Assembly (NCBI RefSeq): GCF_002286815.1
Contig: NZ_MUNM01000052.1
Coordinates: 1-64,000, forward strand
Length of the DNA stretch: 64,000 nucleotides
Reading direction: 5' to 3'
Source: Pseudomonas sp. PICF141
Lineage (GTDB): Bacteria > Pseudomonadota > Gammaproteobacteria > Pseudomonadales > Pseudomonadaceae
A program made the position numbers and the translations under genes. The notes below the pieces were generated by a model that was given only the letters and a program-made list of their open reading frames with translations, was not told the DNA's origin and searched no databases. Below are positions 36,214-45,191 of the stretch, piece after piece (the first letter of the stretch is position 1; every line of letters starts with the position of its first letter).

Positions 36214-36885
36214 GTGAACCTACCCAAACTCAACGCTCCCGACCTTGGCAACACCCCTTCGACCTCGGAAATCATCACCCGTCATCTGCGGGACGCGATC
36301 GTCGCCGGGCATTTCGCCGAAGATGAGCCGATTCGCCAGGACGACATCGCTCGCCAGTTCAACGTCAGCAAGATCCCGGTGCGCGAGGCCCTCAAGCGGC
36401 TGGAAGCCGAAGGGCTGGTGATGTTCCAGCGCAATCGCGGAGCGATGGTCACGCGGCTGTCCGATGCCGAACTGGCGCAGATGTTCGAAGTGCGGATGTT
36501 GCTCGAAGACAAGATACTGCGCCTGGCCATTCCCAACATGACCGAAGAAACCTTCGCCCGTGCCGAGCGCATCTGTCAGGAGTTCATCGGCGAGGACGAC
36601 GTGGGCCGCTGGGCCGAACTCAATTGGGAGCTGCACGCTTGCCTCTACGAGCCGGCGCAACGGCCGTTCCTGGTCAGCCTGATCCGCTCGGTCAACGACA
36701 AGCTTGAGCGCTACCTGCGCATGCAAATGAGCCTGTCGGCCGGCAAGGAACGGGCTGATCACGAGCACCGTGAAATCATCAAAGCCTGTCGTGCCGGGGA
36801 CGTGGATCTGGCGGTGAAGCTGCTGGACGAGCACATTGCCGGGGTCTGCAAAACGCTATTCGAACACCTGCCTCACACGCACTGA
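36214..36885 (+). CDS. GntR/FCD-family transcriptional regulator
   Basis: A 223-residue regulator with a GTG start. The N-terminal winged helix (about residues 20-85) has the GntR pattern I-R-Q-D-D-I-A-R-Q-F-N-V-S-K-I-P-V-R-E-A-L-K-R-L. The C-terminal all-helical FCD domain (about 95-215) has E-x-R-M-L-L-E and H-R-E-I-I-K-A-C-R-A-G-D. FCD regulators usually bind a small acid and release DNA. A near-palindromic TCGTATACGA site in front of this gene and two downstream operons is its probable target. It opens the hydroxyproline island. Confidence 0.9.
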   Translation: MNLPKLNAPDLGNTPSTSEIITRHLRDAIVAGHFAEDEPIRQDDIARQFNVSKIPVREALKRLEAEGLVMFQRNRGAMVTRLSDAELAQMFEVRMLLEDKILRLAIPNMTEETFARAERICQEFIGEDDVGRWAELNWELHACLYEPAQRPFLVSLIRSVNDKLERYLRMQMSLSAGKERADHEHREIIKACRAGDVDLAVKLLDEHIAGVCKTLFEHLPHTH

Positions 36886-36999
36886 GCCTTCCGCTCGCTG
36901 TGCTGATTTCGTCATCGGCACAGGATAAATCCATCAAGCCGACACCCCGCTGCACAGGCCACTCTTTGGTTCACTCATCTGAACGGACGTGGCCCTCCC

Positions 37000-37932
37000 A
37001 TGAAACGCATCACCGTGATCGACTCCCACACCGGCGGCGAACCGACCCGTCTGGTGACCGCCGGCTTTCCTGACCTGGGTACCGGCAGCATGGCCGAACG
37101 CCGCCAGCGGCTTGCCGAACATCACGATCAATGGCGCGCCGCCTGTGTGCTGGAACCCCGTGGCAGCGACGTGCTGGTGGGTGCCCTGCTCTGCGAGCCG
37201 GTCGACCCGAGCGCGTGTGCCGGGGTGATTTTCTTCAACAACACCGGTTACCTGGGCATGTGCGGCCACGGCACGATTGGCCTGGTGGCGTCGTTGGCGC
37301 ATCTGGGCAGGATCAGCCCCGGCGTGCATCGCATCGAGACGCCGGTGGGTACGGTGCAGGCGACTTTGCACGACGACCATTCGGTGAGCGTACGCAATGT
37401 GCCGGCCTACCGTTACCGCAAGGCGCTGGTGTTGCAGGTGCCGGGAATCGGTCAGGTAATCGGCGATATCGCCTGGGGCGGCAACTGGTTTTTCCTGATC
37501 GCCGAGCATGGCCTGCGGGTGGCCAGCGACAACCTCGACGCGCTGACCGCTTACACCTACGCCGTGCAACAGGCGCTGGAGGCCCAGGGTATACGTGGCG
37601 AAGACGGCGGGCTGATCGACCATGTCGAGCTGTTCAGCGATGACGATCACGCCGACAGCCGCAATTTTGTCCTGTGCCCCGGCAAGGCGTACGACCGCTC
37701 ACCGTGCGGCACTGGCACCAGTGCCAAACTGGCGTGCCTGGCCGCGGACGACAAGTTGCAACCCGGGCAGATCTGGCGCCAGGCCAGTGTCATCGGCAGT
37801 GAGTTCGAAGGCACTTACGAATGGCAGGGCGAACGCGTTGTGCCGACCATTCGCGGCCGTGCCTTTATCAGCGCCGAAGCCAGTCTGATCATCGAACAGG
37901 ATGACCCGTTCGCCTGGGGCATTCGTCCATGA
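37000..37932 (+). CDS. lhpA: 4-hydroxyproline 2-epimerase
   Basis: A 310-residue member of the proline racemase superfamily. Both catalytic cysteines are present, in L-G-M-C-G-H-G-T (about residue 88) and S-P-C-G-T-G-T-S-A (about 236), the Cys/Cys pair expected of a true epimerase. [10 protein letters not shown] near the N-terminus is the family start. It converts trans-4-hydroxy-L-proline to cis-4-hydroxy-D-proline, the substrate of the dehydrogenase encoded next. Its stop overlaps the following gene by 4 bp. Confidence 0.94.
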   Translation: MKRITVIDSHTGGEPTRLVTAGFPDLGTGSMAERRQRLAEHHDQWRAACVLEPRGSDVLVGALLCEPVDPSACAGVIFFNNTGYLGMCGHGTIGLVASLAHLGRISPGVHRIETPVGTVQATLHDDHSVSVRNVPAYRYRKALVLQVPGIGQVIGDIAWGGNWFFLIAEHGLRVASDNLDALTAYTYAVQQALEAQGIRGEDGGLIDHVELFSDDDHADSRNFVLCPGKAYDRSPCGTGTSAKLACLAADDKLQPGQIWRQASVIGSEFEGTYEWQGERVVPTIRGRAFISAEASLIIEQDDPFAWGIRP

Positions 37933-39044
37933 ACGAGGGCCTTGTGGCCGATGTGATCGTGATCGGCGCCGGCATCATCGGCGCCGCCTGTGCCCAGGCG
38001 CTGGCCCGTCGTGGCTTGCAGGTGCTGGTGCTGGACGCCGGCCTGCACGGTGCGACGGCGGCGGGCATGGGCCATCTGCTGGTGCTCGACGACAACCCGG
38101 CCGAGCTGGCCCTGAGTCGATATTCCCTGCAACGCTGGCGCGCACTGGCGCCGGACCTGCCCGACGGCTGCGCCTACCGCAACAACGGCACGCTGTGGCT
38201 GGCGGCCAACGCCGAGGAAATGGCGGTCGCCCATGACAAATACCTGAACCTGCAAGCCCAGGGCGTGGCCTGCGAATTGATCAGCGCCAGTGCTTTGCGC
38301 CAGCGTGAACCGGAACTGCGCGAGGGGCTGGAAGGCGGTTTGTTGATCCATGGCGACGGCATTCTTTATGCGCCGGCGACAGCGAACTGGATGCTCGACA
38401 CGCCGAACGTTCGTCAGCGCCGGGCGCGGGTCCGCGCGGTCGATGGCAACCGCGTTCGCCTCGATGACGGTCACTGGTTGAGTGCCGAAGCGGTGGTGTT
38501 GGCCAACGGTATTCAGGCCAACGAACTCTGCCCGGAGTTGCCCATCGAGCCGAAGAAAGGTCACCTGCTGATTACCGATCGCTATCCTCACACCGTCACC
38601 CACACGCTGGTGGAACTGGGTTACGTCACCAGCGCCCACAATGCCACGGGGCCATCGACCGCCTGCAATATTCAGCCGCGCCCCACCGGGCAATTGTTCA
38701 TCGGTGCCTCGCGGCAATTCGGTACCACCGACCCGCAGGTCGAAAGCTGGATGCTGGCGAAAATGCTCAAGCGCGCCGCCGAGTACATGCCAGGGCTGGC
38801 CCGGCTCAACGGCATCCGCGCCTGGACCGGTTTTCGCGCCGCCAGCCCCGACGGCCTGCCGCTGGTGGGCCAACACCCGCAACGCCAAGGCTTGTGGCTG
38901 GCGGTGGGTCACGAAGGTTTGGGCGTCACCACGGCCCCCGGCACCGCCGACTTGCTGGTGGCGCAACTGTTCAACGAAACCCCGCCTCTGGCCGCACCAC
39001 CTTATCTGCCCCAGCGTTTCCTTGGAGAACCTGCCTATGCCTGA
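37929..39044 (+). CDS. lhpB: D-hydroxyproline dehydrogenase, DAO-type FAD subunit
   Basis: A 371-residue FAD oxidoreductase of the DAO fold. The dinucleotide motif [12 protein letters not shown] (about residues 11-22) is at the N-terminus. A C-terminal [18 protein letters not shown] segment (about 299-315) is typical of glycine oxidase and D-amino acid dehydrogenases. With the small ferredoxin-like protein and the second flavoprotein downstream it forms the heteromeric enzyme that oxidises D-hydroxyproline to pyrroline-4-hydroxy-2-carboxylate. It overlaps the previous gene (ATGA) and the next by 8 bp. Confidence 0.9.
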   Translation: MNEGLVADVIVIGAGIIGAACAQALARRGLQVLVLDAGLHGATAAGMGHLLVLDDNPAELALSRYSLQRWRALAPDLPDGCAYRNNGTLWLAANAEEMAVAHDKYLNLQAQGVACELISASALRQREPELREGLEGGLLIHGDGILYAPATANWMLDTPNVRQRRARVRAVDGNRVRLDDGHWLSAEAVVLANGIQANELCPELPIEPKKGHLLITDRYPHTVTHTLVELGYVTSAHNATGPSTACNIQPRPTGQLFIGASRQFGTTDPQVESWMLAKMLKRAAEYMPGLARLNGIRAWTGFRAASPDGLPLVGQHPQRQGLWLAVGHEGLGVTTAPGTADLLVAQLFNETPPLAAPPYLPQRFLGEPAYA

Positions 39045-39273
39045 ATTGCTGCTGGACGGCCGCGCCTTGACGGTGGCCGAGGGCACCAGCGTCGCCGCGG
39101 CCTTGGCGTTGGGCAGCGACGGCTGCACGCGCAGGTCAGTCAGTGGCCAACGCCGCGCACCGCTGTGCGGCATGGGCATCTGCCAGGAGTGCCGAGTGAC
39201 CATCGACGGCCGGCGACGCCTGGCCTGCCAGACTTTGTGCCGAGACGGCATGCAGGTGCAGACATGCTCATGA
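39037..39273 (+). CDS. D-hydroxyproline dehydrogenase, (2Fe-2S) subunit
   Basis: A 78-residue protein with a ferredoxin-like Cys set: L-C-G-M-G-I-C-Q-E-C-R, then a later L-A-C-Q-T-L-C. It matches the small gamma subunits (HcnA-like) of heteromeric D-amino acid and D-hydroxyproline dehydrogenases. The start at 39037 overlaps the FAD gene by 8 bp and the stop overlaps the next start, so the three subunits are co-translated. Confidence 0.87.
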   Translation: MPELLLDGRALTVAEGTSVAAALALGSDGCTRRSVSGQRRAPLCGMGICQECRVTIDGRRRLACQTLCRDGMQVQTCS

Positions 39274-40526
39274 ACGAATACGCCGACCTGCTGATCATTG
39301 GTGCCGGCCCCGCTGGCATGGCCGCCGCCCTGGCCGCCGGCCCCAGCGGCGCACGCATCGTCGTGCTCGACGACAACCCGCTGCCGGGCGGGCAAATCTG
39401 GCGTGACGGCCCTCAAGCCAACGTGCCCGATCAGGCCCGTCGCCTGTGTGAGCGTTTGCAGGCTTGCAGCAACATCCGCCGTCATGCCGGTACGCGGGTG
39501 ATCGCCAGTCCCGGTCCGAAACAACTGTTGGTCGAAGATGATGACAACGGCTGGTTGATCAGCTACGACAAACTGATTCTGTGCACCGGCGCCCGCGAGC
39601 TGCTGCTGCCCTTCCCCGGCTGGACGTTGCCGGGGGTGACCGGGGCCGGTGGCTTGCAGGCGCTGATCAAGGCGGGTGTGCCGGTGCAAGGTGAGCGTGT
39701 GGTGATCGCCGGCAGCGGTCCACTTTTACTGGCGAGTGCCGCCACCGCGAAAAAACAGGGCGCCCAGGTACAACGCATCGCCGAGCAAGCCTCGCGCACC
39801 GCCGTCGCCGCTTTCGCCGCGCAACTGCCCCGCTGGCCCGCCAAATGGTTGCAATCGTTCAGCTTGCTCGACCGCCAATACCGCACCGCGACGCACGTGC
39901 TGGCCGCCCTTGGCACTGACCGACTGGAAGGCGTGCGCCTGCAACAACAAGGCAAAATCGTCGAACTGGCATGTGACCGGCTGGCCTGTGGTTTCGGCTT
40001 GATCCCGAACATTCAATTGGGCCAGGCACTGGGCTATGCCATTGAAGGTCAGGCGTTGGCGGTGGATGCCTGGCAAGCCAGCAGTCGCGCCGATCATTAC
40101 GCGGCGGGTGAATGCACCGGGTTTGGGGGCAGTGAACTGGCGTTGGTTGAAGGTGCAATCGCCGGCCACGCAGCGGTCGGCGACCTGGAGGCGGCCCGGC
40201 AGTTGTGGCCACGCCGGGCACGCTGGCAGGGTTTCGCCAAGGCACTGAATCGGGCCTTCGCCCTCGCCCCGCCACTCAAGTCCCTGGCCCAGCCCGATAC
40301 GCTGGTCTGCCGCTGCGAAGACGTGCCTTACGCCGCCTTGGCCGGGCACTCTGATTGGCGCGAAGCCAAGCTGGCCAGCCGCTGCGGCATGGGCGCCTGT
40401 CAGGGCCGGGTGTGTGGCGGCGCAGTGCAGCACCTGTTCGGTTGGCAACCGTCGGCGCCCCGCCCACCCTTCAGCCCGGCGCGAATCGAGACCTTGATGT
40501 GCCTGGACGACACCCCGCCGACCTGA
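39264..40526 (+). CDS. D-hydroxyproline dehydrogenase, NAD(P)-binding flavoprotein subunit with BFD-like [2Fe-2S] tail
   Basis: A 420-residue pyridine nucleotide-disulphide type oxidoreductase. G-A-G-P-A-G-M-A-A-A near the N-terminus binds FAD, and a second G-S-G-P-L-L-L-A-S-A (about residues 152-161) is the nucleotide site. The C-terminal 70 residues carry four Cys in C-R-C-E-D-V and C-G-M-G-A-C-Q-G-R-V-C, a BFD-like cluster. AGGTG lies 7 bp before the ATG at 39264; a second ATG at 39270 overlaps the previous stop. Confidence 0.88.
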   Translation: MLMNEYADLLIIGAGPAGMAAALAAGPSGARIVVLDDNPLPGGQIWRDGPQANVPDQARRLCERLQACSNIRRHAGTRVIASPGPKQLLVEDDDNGWLISYDKLILCTGARELLLPFPGWTLPGVTGAGGLQALIKAGVPVQGERVVIAGSGPLLLASAATAKKQGAQVQRIAEQASRTAVAAFAAQLPRWPAKWLQSFSLLDRQYRTATHVLAALGTDRLEGVRLQQQGKIVELACDRLACGFGLIPNIQLGQALGYAIEGQALAVDAWQASSRADHYAAGECTGFGGSELALVEGAIAGHAAVGDLEAARQLWPRRARWQGFAKALNRAFALAPPLKSLAQPDTLVCRCEDVPYAALAGHSDWREAKLASRCGMGACQGRVCGGAVQHLFGWQPSAPRPPFSPARIETLMCLDDTPPT

Positions 40527-40597
40527 AATGCCCTCGGGGGTTTCGGCCACGCTGTCGAGCCTCTATGATCCCGGGGTCGCCCTCAGACCCCAGCGCC

Positions 40598-41347
40598 ATG
40601 TATCCCTCGCTCAGCACCTTCAAACCCTGCGACCTGCCAACGCTGCTCAACAGTCTGCAGCCGATTGCGCCGCTGCTCGATACCCTCTCGGATGTGGTGT
40701 TTTTCATCAAGGACAGCCAAGCGCGCTACGCCTTCGTCAACCAGACTTTGGCCCGGCGTTGCGGTTTCAAATGTCGCGAGGAACTGCTGGGGCTCACCGC
40801 CGACAGGGTCTTCCCGGAGCGCTTCGGTCCGCTGTATACCGAACAGGATCGACGGGTCCTGTCCAGCGGTCGCGAACTGTCTGACCAACTGGAGCTGCAC
40901 CTGTATTACGGCAATCAGCCGATCTGGTGCCTGACCCACAAACTCGCCTTGCACGATGAGCAGGGTCAGATCGTTGGCCTGGCCGGGATCTCCCGCGACC
41001 TGCAATCCCCCCAGTCCAACCATCCCGCCTTCCAGAAACTTGCCGCCGTGGATGCGCACATCCGCAGTCACTTCGCCCGCGCCATCAGCCTCGCCGAACT
41101 GACCGCCATCGCCGGCTATTCCGTGGCGCAACTGGAGCGTCACTGCAAACGGGTTTTCCAGCTCACCCCACGGCAGATGATTCACAAGGCGCGCCTGGAA
41201 GAAGGTTCGCGGCTGTTACTGCACACCGACCTGCCCATCACCGAAATCGCCCTGCGCTGCGGTTATACCGACCACAGTGCTTTCAGCCGACAGTTTCGCG
41301 GGTTGACCAGCCTGTCACCGAGCCAGTTTCGGGATAATCAGCGCTAA
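40598..41347 (+). CDS. PAS-AraC family regulator of hydroxyproline genes (LhpR-like)
   Basis: A 249-residue regulator. The N-terminal PAS domain (about residues 25-135) has D-V-V-F-F-I-K-D-S-Q-A-R-Y-A-F-V-N. The C-terminal double helix-turn-helix (about 150-245) has I-A-G-Y-S-V-A-Q-L-E-R and I-A-L-R-C-G-Y-T-D-H-S-A-F-S-R-Q-F-R. An ATG at 40565 would add 11 residues. It lies 71 bp after the dehydrogenase genes and is a likely counterpart of the AraC-type LhpR that activates hydroxyproline genes in P. aeruginosa, inferred from position. Confidence 0.85.
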   Translation: MYPSLSTFKPCDLPTLLNSLQPIAPLLDTLSDVVFFIKDSQARYAFVNQTLARRCGFKCREELLGLTADRVFPERFGPLYTEQDRRVLSSGRELSDQLELHLYYGNQPIWCLTHKLALHDEQGQIVGLAGISRDLQSPQSNHPAFQKLAAVDAHIRSHFARAISLAELTAIAGYSVAQLERHCKRVFQLTPRQMIHKARLEEGSRLLLHTDLPITEIALRCGYTDHSAFSRQFRGLTSLSPSQFRDNQR

Positions 41348-41348
41348 G

Positions 41349-41459
41349 GATCGTTCCCACGCTCCGCGTGGGAATGCAGCCCGGGACGCTCCGCGTCCCT
41401 TCCAGAGCCGAACGCAGAGCGTCCGTTGAGGCATTCCCACACGGAGCGTGGGAACGATC
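41349..41459. repeat. REP-like palindrome (GATCGTTCCCACGC type)
   Basis: Outer arms of 29 bp, one mismatch, at 41349-41377 and 41431-41459. A smaller GGGACGC/GCGTCCC hairpin lies inside. It lies at the end of the lhpR-like gene and may end that transcript. Confidence 0.85.
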
Positions 41460-41608
41460 AACAGGCGATGTTTAAACGACACTTCCAGACACTCACCCAG
41501 GCTACACATCCTTGCGCCGTTGCCTACGACTGCGCCAGAATCCGCCGGCTTGTGCGCCTTGGGGCCGGACTCTATCGTTTGCCTGTCGCTGAAAAACAGC
41601 GATCGGGT

Positions 41609-41734
41609 TTGGTAGCCCGGTTTTCTGGCGCATAGCGCAACCTAATACAGGGATTTTTTTGTCCTCTGTTTTTATGGTGGCCATGCGTAGGGCGCCCTTG
41701 GGCGCGCCGGGTTGCCAGATGACCGGTCTACCAA
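41609..41734 (+). promoter_or_regulatory. Long inverted repeat in DUF6124 leader
   Basis: TTGGTAGCCCGGTTTTCTGGC (first arm, shortened to key bases TTGGTAG...CTGGC) at 41609-41629 pairs with the complement at 41714-41734, matching 18 of 21 bases. Inner segments rich in GGGCGCC add further pairing. It may form a structured leader RNA upstream of the DUF6124 gene. Confidence 0.45.
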
Positions 41735-41774
41735 CCTGCGTATGGCCGCCACCCATTCGTTTGGTAGCGAGGGT

Positions 41775-41805
41775 GATGGCTCCATTTATTATCTGGAGTT
41801 CCATC
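41775..41805 (+). promoter_or_regulatory. Hairpin sequestering the ribosome binding site of the DUF6124 gene
   Basis: GATGG-CTCCA (41775-41784) pairs with TGGAG-(TT)-CCATC (41794-41805) around a 9-base AT-rich loop. The TGGAG is the only Shine-Dalgarno for the ATG at 41807, so the stem should hide it. Opening by a ribosome, an RNA-binding protein or temperature would be needed for translation. Confidence 0.55.
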
Positions 41806-41806
41806 T

Positions 41807-42166
41807 ATGTTCAAACCTACACCCAACCCACCTGAAACCGATCCTACATCCCCCTACGAATCCCTCGATTCGAAAAAACTCAATGAAGCCGCCGACCGCG
41901 CCCTCGATTACTACCTCAAACCGGACATCCCCAAAGACACCAAGCGCAAACCCAGCACCATTTACCATGTCGGCGCCGAGGTCGAAAACGAAACCCTGCT
42001 GGTCAACGCCTGCGAATCCCTGGCGTCAGCCAGCATGATGCTCAGCGAGTTCGCCGGGTTGATGGACATGCCACATCGCAACATGATGTTGGGGATTCAA
42101 TCGGTGGTCATGCTCGGAGAGTTGGCAGTGAACCGGGTGCTGGATAACCTCGACCCGCGAGGCTAG
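41807..42166 (+). CDS. DUF6124 family protein
   Basis: A 119-residue protein of a Pseudomonas-restricted family with no assigned function. The first 20 residues are Pro-rich and disordered. Residues 45-118 form a helix-rich core: N-A-x-E-S-L-A-S-A-S-M-M-L-S-E-F-A, then a helix ending V-N-R-V-L-D-N-L-D-P. No signal peptide or membrane segment. It sits between the lhpR-like gene and the ABC operon but shares no obvious pathway. Translation seems controlled by the leader hairpin. Confidence 0.8.
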   Translation: MFKPTPNPPETDPTSPYESLDSKKLNEAADRALDYYLKPDIPKDTKRKPSTIYHVGAEVENETLLVNACESLASASMMLSEFAGLMDMPHRNMMLGIQSVVMLGELAVNRVLDNLDPRG

Positions 42167-42174
42167 CGAAGAAC

Positions 42175-42322
42175 TGTGGCGAGGGGGCTTGTCGGAACGC
42201 CGCATCGCCCCGTTCGGCGGCGCAGCCGTCGTAAAACCGGCATATGCGGTGTACCTGAAAACATGCGGTTGCAGGTTTTGGGGTCGCTTCGCAACCCAAC
42301 GGGGGCAAGCCCCCTCGCCACA
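42175..42322. repeat. REP-like inverted repeat, 17-bp arms
   Basis: TGTGGCGAGGGGGCTTG (42175-42191) and its exact complement (42306-42322) flank a 114-base insert that itself holds GCCG/CGGC pairing. It lies right after the DUF6124 stop. Confidence 0.8.
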
Positions 42323-42523
42323 TGAAGTTGTTCAGGGCACGGGGTGGGTCGGTGTTCCTTAAAGGGGCGCCCCGCACACCTTTTGCTCCCATCTGTAACA
42401 CCCGCCATTGCGGACCTCGACCCTCACGACACTACGCCTGACGCACCGCAACACCTCTACTTCAAGCCCTGACACTAAATTCTCACCTCTGCCTGGCAAT
42501 AGGCACGTTGATTGCTATTGTTA

Positions 42524-42539
42524 ATATCGTATACGAAAT
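42524..42539. promoter_or_regulatory. Operator upstream of the ABC/AcnX operon
   Basis: ATATCGTATACGAAAT contains the perfect palindrome TCGTATACGA. The same 16 bases occur at 48538-48553, and a 14/16 copy lies before gntR. It is 45 bp before the first gene of the operon. A second half-site (ATACGATAT) follows at about 42546-42554. Confidence 0.7.
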
Positions 42540-42583
42540 CCCCAATACGATATCCAACAGCACTTCACATCAACGAGGCCTCT

Positions 42584-43402
42584 ATGAAAAACCCCGCATT
42601 TGCCGTAGCCCTCAGCGCTGTTCTCAGTACCTCCTTCATCGCCACCGCCCAGGCCGACAAGCTCGACGACATTATCGGTTCGGGCAAGCTGCGCTGCGCC
42701 GTGACCCTGGACTTCCCGCCCATGGGTTTTCGCGATGCCGGCAACAACCCGGCCGGTTTCGACGTGGACTACTGCCACGACCTGGCGAAAATCCTCGGGG
42801 TCGATGCCGAAGTGGTCGAGACGCCGTTCCCGGACCGCATTCCGGCGCTGGTTTCCGGACGGGCCGACGTGATCGTCGCCTCGACCTCCGACACACTCGA
42901 ACGGGCCAAGACCGTCGGCCTCACCGTGCCTTACTTTGCCTTCCAGATGGTGGTGCTGACCCGCGACGACACCGGCATCAATAGCTTCGATGACCTCAAG
43001 GGCAAACCCGTCGGCAACACCAGCGGCACCTATGAAGCCATCGCTCTGGAGAAAGATGTGAAGAGCTGGGGCACCGGTACCTTCCGTGCCTATCAGTCGC
43101 AAAACGACACGTTGCTGGCTGTCGCCCAAGGCCATATCGCCGCCACCGTGGTCACCAACACCGTGGCGGCTGCCACTCTGAAATCCGGCAAATACAAAAA
43201 CCTGAAAGTCGCCGGTAACGCGCCGTACGTGATCGACTACGTGTCCCTCGGCGCCAAGCGCAACGAGTATGGCCTGCTCAACTACCTCAACCTGTTCGTC
43301 AACCAGCAGGTGCGCACCGGCCGTTACAAGGAGCTGTTCGTCAAATGGGTCGGCACCGAAATTTCGCCGACCAACCTGACCGTGCCACAGGTCTACTACT
43401 AA
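42584..43402 (+). CDS. Amino-acid ABC transporter substrate-binding protein (hydroxyproline)
   Basis: A 272-residue periplasmic protein with a signal peptide (residues 1-24, ending A-Q-A). The SBP_bac_3 fold has L-R-C-A-V-T-L-D-F-P-P-M-G-F-R-D (about 36-51) and R-A-D-V-I-V-A-S-T-S-D-T-L-E-R. The start at 42584 gives a clean signal peptide. It leads an operon of dehydratase, two permeases and an ATPase, with the shared operator upstream. Hydroxyproline as ligand is inferred from the pathway genes. Confidence 0.9.
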   Translation: MKNPAFAVALSAVLSTSFIATAQADKLDDIIGSGKLRCAVTLDFPPMGFRDAGNNPAGFDVDYCHDLAKILGVDAEVVETPFPDRIPALVSGRADVIVASTSDTLERAKTVGLTVPYFAFQMVVLTRDDTGINSFDDLKGKPVGNTSGTYEAIALEKDVKSWGTGTFRAYQSQNDTLLAVAQGHIAATVVTNTVAAATLKSGKYKNLKVAGNAPYVIDYVSLGAKRNEYGLLNYLNLFVNQQVRTGRYKELFVKWVGTEISPTNLTVPQVYY

Positions 43403-43412
43403 GGTGTCCGGC

Positions 43413-45191
43413 ATGCCTAGGCTCACTTCTCTGACCGGTCGCAGCCTGGTCGCGGGCACCGCCGAGGGTGCCCTGCTGTTCGCCGATATCGGGTTGAGTT
43501 TCTGGGGCGGGGTCGATCCGTATAGCGGCGAGATCATTGACCGTCACCACCCACTCAGCGGCGAAAACCTGGCCGGCCGCGTGTTGGCCATCCCCAGCGG
43601 TCGCGGCTCGTGCACCGGCAGCAGCGTGTTGATGGAACTGATCAGCAACGGTCACGCACCGGCGGCATTGGTGCTGGCCGAACCCGATGAAATCCTGACC
43701 CTGGGCGTGCTCGTGGCACAGACCATTTTCGAGCGTTCCCTGCCGGTGCTGTGCATCGGCCGGGAGGCCTTCGCCGCCCTGCGCGGCAAGGCCTTCGCTC
43801 GGATAGAAGACGCAACATTGAGTCTGTTCGAATACCTGCCAAACGATGCTTGGCAGGCAATCGACAGCCCACCGCAACCTGCAGAAACCAGCGCCTCGAT
43901 CGAACTCACCCAACACGACCGGGCATTGCTCGACGGTCAGCATGGCAAAGCCGCGCAGGTGGCGATGCAGATCGTCCTGCGCATGGCCGAACTGCAAGGT
44001 GCCCGCCATCTGGTGGATGTCACCCAGGCGCACATCGACGGCTGCATCTACACGGGACCGGCGAGCCTGCGTTTTGCCCGGCAATTTGTGCAATGGGGGG
44101 CAAAAGTGCGAGTGCCCACCACCCTCAATTCGATTTCCGTGGACCAGCGTCGTTGGCGCGAATTGGGCATCGACCCGGCCCTTGGCGAACCGGCCAGTGC
44201 CTTGGGCGATGCCTATATGGCGATGGGCGCACAGCTGAGTTTCACCTGCGCGCCCTACTTGCTCGACAGCGCGCCGAAGGCTGGCGAACAGATCGTCTGG
44301 GCCGAATCCAACGCAGTGGTTTACGCCAACAGCGTGCTCGGCGCACGTACCCTCAAATACCCGGACTACCTGGACATCTGCATCGCCCTGACCGGCCGTG
44401 CCCCGTTGATCGGCTGCCATCTGGACGCGCAACGCAAGGCCGGCCTGCAAGTCGAGTTACCCGCCCTGGATGAACTGGATGACGCGTTCTATCCGCTGCT
44501 CGGTTACCACATCGGCGCGCTGGCGGGCAGCCGGATTCCACTGGTACGCGGGTTGGAAAACCGCCAGCCGAGCCTGGACGATCTCAAAGCGTTCGGCGCG
44601 GCATTTGCCACCACGTCCGCCGCGCCCCTGTTCCATATCGCCGGGATAACCCCGGAGGCCATCGACCCGTCGCAAGTGCTGGATACGGATAAACCGTTAC
44701 CGGTGGAACGCATCCTCTTGAAGGATCTGCTGCTCAGTTGGCGTGAACTCAACAGTGCCCGCGACAGCCGGGTGGATGTGGTCTCCCTGGGCAACCCGCA
44801 TTTCTCCCTCAGCGAATTTGCCCACCTCGCGCGGTTGTGCCTGGGTCGGCATAAACATCCTGATGTGGTCCTCGCCATTACCTGCGGCCGCGCCGTGCTG
44901 GAGCAGGCTCGCGACGCCGGGCATGTCGCCGTGATCGAAGCTTTTGGCGCGACCCTGGTCACCGATACCTGCTGGTGCATGCTCGGCGAGCCGGTGATCC
45001 CGCTGGCCGCAAAAACCTTGATGACCAACTCCGGCAAGTACGCCCATTACGCACCCGGCCTGGTGGGCCGCAAGGTGCATTTCGCCGGCCTAGCCGAATG
45101 CGTCGATGCCGCCTGCAAGGGCACCGCCAGCGGGCGCCTGCCGGCGTGGTTACAACCTGCCGCCTTACTGGAGAGCCCTGCGCATGTTTGA
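43413..45191 (+). CDS. AcnX-type cis-3-hydroxy-L-proline dehydratase (fused subunits)
   Basis: A 592-residue protein that fuses the small DUF126 swivelling domain (about residues 1-130, with the Ser-loop G-R-G-S-C-T-G-S) to the large DUF521/aconitase X domain. The ATG at 43413 follows AAGGTG by 6 bp; an in-frame GTG at 43404 is less likely. Type I AcnX enzymes dehydrate cis-3-hydroxy-L-proline to pyrroline-2-carboxylate. Its last 8 bp overlap the permease start. The reductase needed for the product is not in the window. Confidence 0.85.
   Translation: MPRLTSLTGRSLVAGTAEGALLFADIGLSFWGGVDPYSGEIIDRHHPLSGENLAGRVLAIPSGRGSCTGSSVLMELISNGHAPAALVLAEPDEILTLGVLVAQTIFERSLPVLCIGREAFAALRGKAFARIEDATLSLFEYLPNDAWQAIDSPPQPAETSASIELTQHDRALLDGQHGKAAQVAMQIVLRMAELQGARHLVDVTQAHIDGCIYTGPASLRFARQFVQWGAKVRVPTTLNSISVDQRRWRELGIDPALGEPASALGDAYMAMGAQLSFTCAPYLLDSAPKAGEQIVWAESNAVVYANSVLGARTLKYPDYLDICIALTGRAPLIGCHLDAQRKAGLQVELPALDELDDAFYPLLGYHIGALAGSRIPLVRGLENRQPSLDDLKAFGAAFATTSAAPLFHIAGITPEAIDPSQVLDTDKPLPVERILLKDLLLSWRELNSARDSRVDVVSLGNPHFSLSEFAHLARLCLGRHKHPDVVLAITCGRAVLEQARDAGHVAVIEAFGATLVTDTCWCMLGEPVIPLAAKTLMTNSGKYAHYAPGLVGRKVHFAGLAECVDAACKGTASGRLPAWLQPAALLESPAHV

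Larger units (their letters stand above)
41348..41806. other. Non-coding stretch before DUF6124 gene
   Basis: About 460 bp. It holds the REP-like palindrome at 41349-41459, a long imperfect inverted repeat (41609-41629 with 41714-41734), and a stem that pairs the ribosome binding site of the next gene. A 53-codon frame from ATG 41674 to TGA 41835 runs through the stem and overlaps the start of the DUF6124 gene. Confidence 0.55.
42167..42583. other. Non-coding stretch before the ABC operon
   Basis: About 415 bp without a gene. It contains a REP-like palindrome (42175-42322) and a 16-bp operator (42524-42539) just before the transporter operon. The overlapping minus-strand frames are made of repeat sequence. 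Confidence 0.6.

Noticed and set aside
37815..39689. 624-codon minus-strand frame antisense to the hydroxyproline genes
   Set aside because: Composition and context are those of an antisense shadow of lhpA, lhpB and the small FeS subunit.
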